DNA from: an uncultured Clostridia bacterium
Lineage (GTDB): Bacteria; Bacillota; Clostridia; TANB77; CAG-508
Assembly (NCBI GenBank): GCA_948946035.1
Contig: CARBKU010000009.1
Location: forward strand, 1 to 19,721
Direction of reading: 5' to 3'
DNA length: 19,721 nt
Both the position numbers and the translations under genes were made by a program. Shown here piece after piece: positions 1-9,900 of the stretch (position 1 is its first letter; the number at the start of each line of letters is the position of its first letter). The notes under the pieces are model-generated. The model searched no databases and had not been told where the DNA came from. It saw nothing but the letters and a program-made list of their open reading frames with translations.

Positions 1-957
1 TTCTATCATTGTAAATTATTCCATTTGTGTCTTCTACAAATACTATTGCTCCTTCGCTGTTTACTTTAAAGCTGTACATTGTACTGTTTAGTTTGTATCC
101 TTCTGGTGCTTCTATTTCTTTGTATTTGTATGTTCCATATTCTAATGATGGTAGTCCTACTTCTCCGTTTTCTCCTGTTGTTAGTTTTATTTGGTTTCCT
201 TCGTTGTCTAATAATTCGCTTCCATCTTCTTTATATAGTCCTATTACTGCTCCTGCTATTCCTGTTGTTGTTCCTGTTCTATATTTCTTTATTTTGGTTG
301 CTCCTTCTGTTGACATTATTCTATCATTGTAAATTATTCCATTTGTGTCTTCTACAAATACTATTGCTCCTTCACTGTTTACTTTAAAGCTGTACATTGT
401 GCTATTTAATTTATATCCTTCTGGTGCTTCTAATTCTTTATATTTGTATGTTCCATATTCTAGTGATGGTAGTCCTACTTCTCCATTTTCTCCTGTTGTT
501 AGTTTTATTTGGTTTCCTTCACTGTCTAATAATTCGCTTCCATCTTCTTTATATAGTCCTATTACTGCTCCTGCTATTCCTGTTGTTGTTCCTGTTCTAT
601 ATTTCTTTAGTTTGGTTGCTCCTTCTGTTGACATTATTCTATCATTGTAAATTATTCCATTTGTGTCTTCTACAAATACTATTGCTCCTTCACTGTTTAC
701 TTTAAAGCTGTACATTGTGCTATTTAATTTATATCCTTCTGGTGCTTCTAATTCTTTATATTTGTATGTTCCATATTCTACAGATGGTAGTACTATTTCT
801 CCATTTTCTCCTGTTGTAAATTTTATTTGGTTTCCTTCGCTGTCTAATAGTTCGCTTCCATCTTCTTTGTATAGTCCTATTACTGCTCCTGGTACTCCTG
901 TTTTAGTTCCTGTTTTACATTTTGTTATAGTTACCGTTGCAGTTACCATTTCTACTG
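1..957 (-). repeat. Three 318-bp near-identical Cna_B (SpaA-like) repeats
   Basis: Units lie at 1-318, 319-636 and 637 to about 957, with an exact 318-base (106-codon) period. Each encodes a Cna_B-type fold with GAVIGLYKEDGSELLD, the E-box-like KELEAPEGYKL and a closing IIYNDR. The first two units differ at about 12 of 318 positions by my count. Positions 319-462 and 637-780 look identical over 144 bases, after which unit three diverges. A Lys in the first strand (TKIKKY), the E-box Glu and the Asn of YNDR sit where such domains place the residues of an internal isopeptide bond. That bond is inferred from the family. The array meets the left edge, so more copies may follow. Confidence 0.92.
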
Positions 958-3900
958 GTATATCTATTGGATTTTCTTCTAGATTAGGCTCTACTGTACC
1001 ATCATCTTTTACTGTGATTTCTATTGGTGAAATTGATGGTGGAATAACCCCTGTTGGAACACTGTCTATTTTTATTTCATATTTTCCTGGTGGTAACTCT
1101 GTTTCTCCTACACCTTCTCCATTTGTTGTTATTTTTATTGGGTTTCCATCACGATCTTTAACTGCATTTCCACTAGGATCATATACTCCTAAGACTATTC
1201 CTGAGATTCCTCCTGTTGGTCTACCACTTATTAAGCCTCCAGATCCACTTCCAGATCCACCGCCTGAACCGCCTGTTCCTCCAGTTCCTCCTTTTCCGCC
1301 TGAACTTACTGTAATTGTTACTTTTCCTTTTATTGTTGTATTTGTAATTGTTCCTCCTGAACCATTTCCAAATGTTACAGTTCCATCTTTTCCTATTGAA
1401 ACATGATGTGTTCCACTAGATGGTCTATGTCCACTTCCACTTTCTATTTGTACATAAGTATAATTTCCATGTTCAATATCAGTAAAATGTACAATTCCAT
1501 CTGATCCTGATGTAAATACTCTTGGGTTCCCATCTTCTCCACGAACTATATTTCCATTTTTATCATATAAGTGGAATTTAGCACCTGGTACTCCTTCTCC
1601 CCATTCATTTTTAACACTTATTTGGAATCTTATTTTTTTATTTACTATTTTAAGTTCAATTTCTTCTCCTGTATTAACATCTACCGCTTTTCCTTCGTCT
1701 GTTATTCTAAATGTATATATTTGTGTTGATAATGCATAATAATTTGAGCATGCTATTACTTCTTCTAATGTATATACTCCTGGTCTTAACCCTTCCATGT
1801 TGTATATTCCATTTTCGTTAGTAAATCCTTCTCTTACTATTTTTCTTGATGAATTTCTAACTTGGAATTTTACGTTTTCTAGTGGTTGATCCTCTTCATT
1901 AACTTTTAATACTGGCACATTATACATTAGTATTTCTACACCAAATTCTAAGAATCTTACTTCATTGCTTTGACTTACCATTCCTGATGATATAAATCCA
2001 TAGTCTTCTCCTGCATGTTTAGAAGAGTCTGTGTTTATATTCATTATTCTTTTGTCGTTGTCTATTACTGTTACATGTGAAGGTGTTGTTGTTATTACTA
2101 AATTGTGTATGTCAATGTCTGGCTTGTCAACACATGCTATTTCTTCTGCATATGGCACAATACTTGTTATTGTTTCTATTCTGTCTAGTTCATTTGTGTC
2201 TACGTTTTCTAATCTGTATAGATATACTTTATTTGATTTGAATAATAATACATATCCTGATAATTTGTCATTCTCTTTATTTGCATTGAATATGAAACCT
2301 GCTCCATCAGAGTAGTATGAGTAGTTTGTTTTTGTCTCGTCTAATGCAAACTTGTATGTTTTTTGACCTGCATAGTCATCAACATGTTTATATAGATAAT
2401 CTCTATGAGTATTACTACTATGTCCTGAAAACATTATAGCACCTGGCTCAATGACAATATTTGTACCACTTGTATTTCCTGGTTTTGTATGCCATTCCCA
2501 GTATCCGTCTTTATAATAATAGTTTTCTAGTTCATTATTAAATACTGGTGTATTTTCATTTTCTTCTATTGACCATATTTTTGCAAAATTCCAGTTTTCA
2601 AATGTGTTTTGTTGTTTCAATTCTTCTAGTGTTTTTAATGTTCCTTTTCCTTCTTGGTCTTCTATTCCTTCTATTGCCCAGTATGAAGATGTTACTGTAG
2701 CTGATGTATTTGAATTTGTTCCTGTAATTCCTCCTATTGTTTGTGTATTAACTGTTTTTTTAATGTTATCTAAAGTATAAGTATTTGTAACATTTCCAGA
2801 GTTTTGACCTACAATTCCTCCTATTGTTGCTGTTGTAGCATTAATAGAGGTTGTTCCTTTACTATAAGTATTAATTATGGTATCAGTTGATACTCCTGCA
2901 ATTCCACCTTCTATTAATGTTCTTATATTACTTACATTAATATTACCAACATTATATGATATTTTTATAATTCCATTATTATGGCCTACAATTCCTCCTA
3001 TATATCCATTTGTAACACTACCTGTATTTTTAAGTATTCCACTATTATATGTACTACTAACTGTATTATAATTATATCCAACTGCTTGTCCTGCATATAA
3101 ATTTATTACTGTTCCAGTGTTATTTAATGTTCCTTTTATTTTGCTCGATAATATTACTCCTTCATTATAGCCTACAACTTGTCCCATATATAAATTAGTT
3201 ATATTACCTTTGTTATTTACATTTCCACTTATTTCTACATCTTGTACAATACCATTGTTATATCCTATTAGTCCTCCTAAATAAACAGTAGCATTTGCAG
3301 TATAATTAGAATTAACTGTTAAATTATCTACAGTTAAATTCTTTATTGTTCCTTCATTATGTCTAAATAATCCTGCATATTCTTCTGATGACTTTATGTT
3401 TAGATTACTTACTTTGTATCCATTTCCATCTAATACTCCTATAAATGGGTCTCTATGTGTTCCTATTGGAGTAAAGTTTCCAAAGTCTGTTGCATCTATG
3501 TCATTCATTATTTTATAGTAATATTTTTGTATTTTGTCTTTTAGTCTTATGTTTTGTAAGTCTTCTATTGTGTATATTAAGAATGGATTTGTTTCTGTTC
3601 CCTCTCCTTCATATTCTACATGTGAAAGATTTTCTTCTAATATTTCACTTGGTTGTTCTGCAAATTTTAAATATGGTGTACTTCCTCCATTTGGTTTTAT
3701 TTCCCATATGTTAGTAAAGTCCCAATTTGTATAATTTTCTTGTTTTAGCATTTCTTCTATTGTTCTTTGCTCTCCTATATTTGTAGAATTTGCTATTCTT
3801 ATGTATATTAAATTTGGTGCCCAATATGAGTTTTCTATTGCTTCTTTGCCATTTGCTACTAATCCTCCTGTTGTTTTGTAATTTGATATGTCTATCTTAC

Positions 3901-6900
3901 CTATTGCATATGTATTTTTTATGGTAGCATATGAACTTCCCATTAAGCCTCCTATATAAGAAGAGTTATTTCCTGTACCTTTTATTTCTACATTTGAATA
4001 GGCATTTTCTATATTAGTATAAGAAACTGCACCACTAAAATATCCACTAGTTCCTACTAGTCCTCCTACATTTGATGTGTTAGCTCCTATTTGTATCTTT
4101 CCTATTGAATATGATTGTTCTATTGTGGTTTTATTTGGATGTATATATCCTATTAATCCCCCTGTATGTGTTGTTCCTGCATTACTTCCATCTATATTAA
4201 CTGTACTATAACTTTTATTTATTGTTGGTCCTACTGTTGCACTAGTTCCATATAAATAACCTATTAATCCTCCTACATTTGTTGTTCCTGTATAATTATT
4301 TTTTATGTTTATTTTGCTATTACTTTCTTCTATTATTCCTGAACCTTTTGTATATCCTATTAATCCTCCTATATATCCTGATGCTGATTTTTGTTTTGTT
4401 AATATTTCTCCTTCTGTATAACAATTTTTTACTGTTCCTTCTTCTTGGTATCCTATTAATCCAGCTACGTATATATTACTTGTTATATCTCCTTTTTCTG
4501 TTATTGTAATTCCTTTTATTTTTATATTTTCTATTGTTGAATTATTTGCTTTACCTGCTAATCCTGCTACATATGTATAGCCTGTACTTCTTGTCCCTTC
4601 CACATTTATATTTTCTACTATCATGTTTTTTATTGTACTATTAGCAACTTTTTCAAATATAGCTATATTTTCACTTGATAATTTTATATTTAAATTGCTA
4701 ATTTTATGGTCATTTCCATTTAATATTTTATCAAATGGTCTTGAGTCTGTTCCAACTGGTATGTAATTTTCTATTTCTACAAAGTCTAAGTCTGCTCCTA
4801 ATAATAAATGTGTATTACTTGCAAAATAATTCATATTTTCAAATTTTTGTATATTATCTATAATGTAAGGATTTTCTTCTGTTCCTGCTCCTTCATATTG
4901 TTCATATTGGAAATTTTCTTGTAATATTTCATTTGGTCTTTCTAAATTTTTTAAATATGGTAAGCTTCCTCTATTTGGTTCTATTTTCCATACATTGTCA
5001 AAATCCCATTCTGTATAATTAGCTTGAGTTAGCATTTCAAATACTGTTCTTGTTTCTCCTCCTATTGTTGAATTTTGTTCACTTATTCCTACTGTTTCTG
5101 GTGACCAATATGAATTTACTGCATTTGCATTATTGTTTCCTATTAAACCTCCTACTACTGAGTAATTTTGTACATCTATTTTTCCTACTGCATATGCATT
5201 TTTTATATCGAAAGAAGAAGAATATATTGTTCCTACTAATCCTCCTATTTGAGACTGATTATTTCCTATACCTTCTATTTCAACATTTGTATAAATATTA
5301 TCTATACTAGTCCTATTATTAGTACCAATAGTATTAACATTAAGATATCCTATTAATCCTCCTGCCCATGATGTATTAGTTCCTATTTTTATATTTCCTA
5401 CTGCATATGATTCTTCTATAATATTTTTATTTATTATATATCCTATTAGTCCTCCTACACTTGTATTTCCTGAACTACTTCCATCTATATTAACTTTGCT
5501 ATAATTTTTACTCATTGTTGTAGCATTTGAATATCCTACTAACCCTCCTACATTTGTAGTTCCTGTTAAATTATTTACTATATCTATTTTTGTATTACTT
5601 TTTTCTATTGTTGCTGAACTATATTCATATCCTACTAGTCCTCCTATATATCCTGATGCTAATTTTTCCTTAGTTACTATTTCTCCTTCTACATTACAAT
5701 TTTTTACTATTCCTCCATTTTGATATCCTACTAGTCCTCCTAAATAGATATCGTTTGTTATAGTTCCATTTTCTGATATATTAACTCCTTTTACTTCTAT
5801 GTTTTCAATTGTTGTATTTGTAGATTGTCCTGCTAATCCACCTATATATTCATATCCTGAGTTTTTTGTTGCTACTATATTAATATTTTCTATTTTAATA
5901 TTTTTTATTGTACTATCGATAATTTTTCCAAATATTCCTGTAAAATCATATGTTGATTCTATACTTAAATTACTTACCTTATGCCCATTTCCTTCTAATT
6001 TTTTATCAAATGGTCTTGTTTCTGTTGCAATTGGAAGATAATTTTTTACTTCTGAAAAATCAAAATCTGCTATTAATTTTAAATAGGTATTACTTGCAAA
6101 ATAATTCATATTTTGAAATTTTTGTATATTATCTATAATATATGGATTTTCTTCTGTTCCATTTCCTGCATATTTCTCATATTGGAAATTTTCTTCTAAT
6201 ATTTCATCTGGTTTATCTATATCTTTTAAATATGCAAAACTTCTTCTGTTTTGATCAATTTTCCAAATATCACTAAAATCCCAATCTGTATAATTTTCTT
6301 GACTTAGCATTTCAAATACTGTTCTTGTTTCTCCTGATATTGTTGATTGTTGCTCACTTATTCCTACTGTTTCTGGTGTCCAATATGAATTTTCTGTTTT
6401 AAAATTATTAATTCCTATTAGACCTCCTAATATTGAATAGTTTTGTACATCTATTTTTCCTATAGCATATGTATTGTTAAATGCTAACATAAAATCTAAT
6501 TTTCCTATTAATCCTCCTATTTGTGATGAACTATTTCCTATACCTTCTATTTTTACATTTGAATATGCATTATTTACTTCACCACCACGATATGTGTAAG
6601 ATTTTTTATCTTCTTTACTATACCATGAATAACCACCAACAATATATCCTATTAATCCTCCTACATATGATGTATTTTCTCCTATTTTTATATTTCCTAT
6701 TGCATATGATTGTTCTATTATAGTTCTATATTGGTTTGCGTACCCTATTAATCCTCCTACATATGTAAATCCTGAACTACTTCCTTCTATATTAGCTATA
6801 CTATAACTTTTATTTATTGTTATTCCTGATGTTGAGCTATTTAAATATCCTACTAATCCTCCTATAGCTATATTATTTGTATAATTGTTTGTTATATTTA

Positions 6901-9900
6901 CTTTACTACTACTTGTTTCTACTGTTGCTGAACCTTGTATCCATCCTACTAGTCCTCCTATATTTCCTGTTGCTGATTTTGCTATTGTGTCTATTCTTCC
7001 TTCTGTATATGAATTTATTACTGTTCCACCATTTTGATATCCTATCAATCCACCTATATATCTATAACCATTTGTTGCTTTTCCTTCTTCTACTACTGTA
7101 ATACCATTTATTTTTACATTTTCTATATTTGAATTAGTTGCTAAACCAACTAATCCTGCTACATATGAGTCTCCTGAACTTACTATTCCTTTTACATTAA
7201 TATTCTCTAATATTACATTTTTTATTGTAGCATTATTAGTTTGTCCAAATAGTCCTACATATTGGTCTGATGATTCTATATTTACATTATTTATTTTATA
7301 TCCATTTCCATCTAATACTCCAGTAAATGGCTTTTTTGCATTTCCTATTGGAACAAACTTAGTAAGCTCACTTACATCTATATCATTCATTATTTTATAA
7401 TGATATGTATTGGTACTATTTTTTTTCTTTATATATTGTAATTGTTTTGCTGTATATATTAAATATGGATTTTCTTCTGTTCCTGCTCCTTCGTAATTTG
7501 CATATTCTAAATTCTCTGCTAATACTTCACTTGGTCTTTCCATACTTTTTAAATATGGTAAACTTTTTCCATTTGGTTCTATTGCCCATATATCACTAAA
7601 GTTCCATTCTGTGTAATTTTCCTTAGTTAGCATTTGTTCAACTGTTCTTGCTTCTCCTGATAGTGTTGAAACCTCTTCACTTATTCCTACTATTGCTGGT
7701 GACCAATATGAATTTATTGCATTTACACTTATACTTCCTACTAATCCTCCTACTTTTCCATTTTGTACACCTATACTTCCTACTGCATATGTATTCTGTA
7801 TGTGTATAGTATTATTATATGCATATCCTACTATACCTCCTGTTTGAGATGAACTATTTCCTGTACCTAATATTTCTACATTTGTATAAGAATCATCTAT
7901 AGTTGTAGCATTACTAGAAATATAGCCTATTAATCCACCTGTATATGATGTATTAGTACTTATTTCTATATTTCCCATTGCATATGTTTCTGATATTGTA
8001 TTCTTATTTTGTGCATATCCTATTAACCCTCCTACATATGCATATCCTGAATCACTTAAATTTGTAATATTAGATTTACTATAACTTTTATTTACTGTTG
8101 GTCCTACTGTTGCACTAATTCCTTGTGAATATCCTATTAATCCTCCTATATTTGTAGTACTTTTATAATTGTTTGTTATATCTACTTTACTACTACTTGT
8201 TTCTATTACTGCTGAATTGTCTGTCCATCCTATTAGTCCTCCTATATTTCCTGTTGCTAACTTATCTATTGTTACTATTTTTCCTTCTGCATAACAATTT
8301 TTTGCTGTTCCTCCACTTAGAACTCCTATTAATCCTCCTATATATCTATAACCATTTGTTGCTGCTCCATTTTCTTCCATAGTAATCCCATTTATTTTCA
8401 CATTATCTATGTTTGAATTAATAGCCTTTCCTACTAATCCTCCTATAAATGAATTACCTGAACTTCTTATACCTAATACTTTAATATTATCTATTGTAAG
8501 ATTTTTTACAGTAGCATCAGTCATTTGTCCAAACATTCCTATAAATTCATTTTCTGACTTTATTGTTAAGTTGCTTATTTTATGATTATTACCATCAAAA
8601 GTTCCAGTAAATGCTTTATTAGCATCTCCTATTGGTATAAAGTTTTCATCACTACTTGCATCTATATCATTCATTAATTTGTAATGATATGTTCCAATTT
8701 TATTTCTTTGTTTTATATATTTTAATTGTTTTAATGTATATATTAAATATGGATTTTCTTCTGTTCCTTCTCCTTCATATTGTATTGATTCTGGCAAGTT
8801 TTCTACTAATATTTCGGTTGGTTTTTCCATGTTTTTTAAATATGGTAAACTTCTTCCTTCTGCATCTATCATCCATACATTAGTAAAATCCCAGTCAATA
8901 TAATTTTCTTGTGTTAACATTTGTTCAATTGTTCTTATTTCTCCTGCAACTGTTGAAGTTCCTTCGTTTATTCCTATTGTTTCAAGTGACCAGTATGAAT
9001 TTTCTACATTTGCATTTATATTTCCTATTAGTCCTCCTAGTTTTCCACTTGATACATCTATACCTCCAATTGCATATGTATTTTTTATATGGTTAGTAGC
9101 ATAATTTAAATATCCTACTAGTCCTCCTATTTGTGATGAGTTATTTCCTGCGCCTTTAATTTCCACATTTGTATATGCATTATCTATACTTGTAGCATTA
9201 CCATTAATATATCCTATTAGTCCTCCTACATTTGATGTATTAGCTCCTATTTGTATATTTCCTATTGTATATGTTTCTTCTAAAGCATTTTTATTAGTTA
9301 CATATCCTATTAATCCTCCTGCGTACGTATTTCCTGTACTACTTTCCTCTATATTAACTTTACTATAACTTTTTCTTATTGTTGGTCCTACTGTTGCACT
9401 AGTTCCTTGTGAATATCCTATTAATCCTCCTATATATTTATTTCCTGTTAAATTACTTTTTATATTTACTTTACTACTGCTTGTTTCTATTATTACTGAA
9501 TTATAAGTAAGTCCTATTAATCCGCCCATATGTACTGTCCCTGCTTTTGCTATTGTTGAAATTTCTCCTTCTGCATAACAATTTTTTGTTGTTCCTCCAG
9601 TTTGTTGTCCTACTAGTCCTCCTAGATATATAGAATTTGTTGATGTTCCTTCTTCTTTTATTGTAATACCATTTATTTTTATATTTTCTATGTTTGAATT
9701 TGTAGCTAAACCTACTAAACCTGCTACATATACGTTACCCGAATTTGTTTTTTCTGTTATAGCAATATTCTCTAATGTTATATTTTTTATTGTACTATTA
9801 TTAGTTCTTCCAAAAATACCTATATATTGGCTTGATGACTCTATATTTACATTAATTATTTTATGTCCATTACCATCTAATATTTTATCAAATGGTTTTG

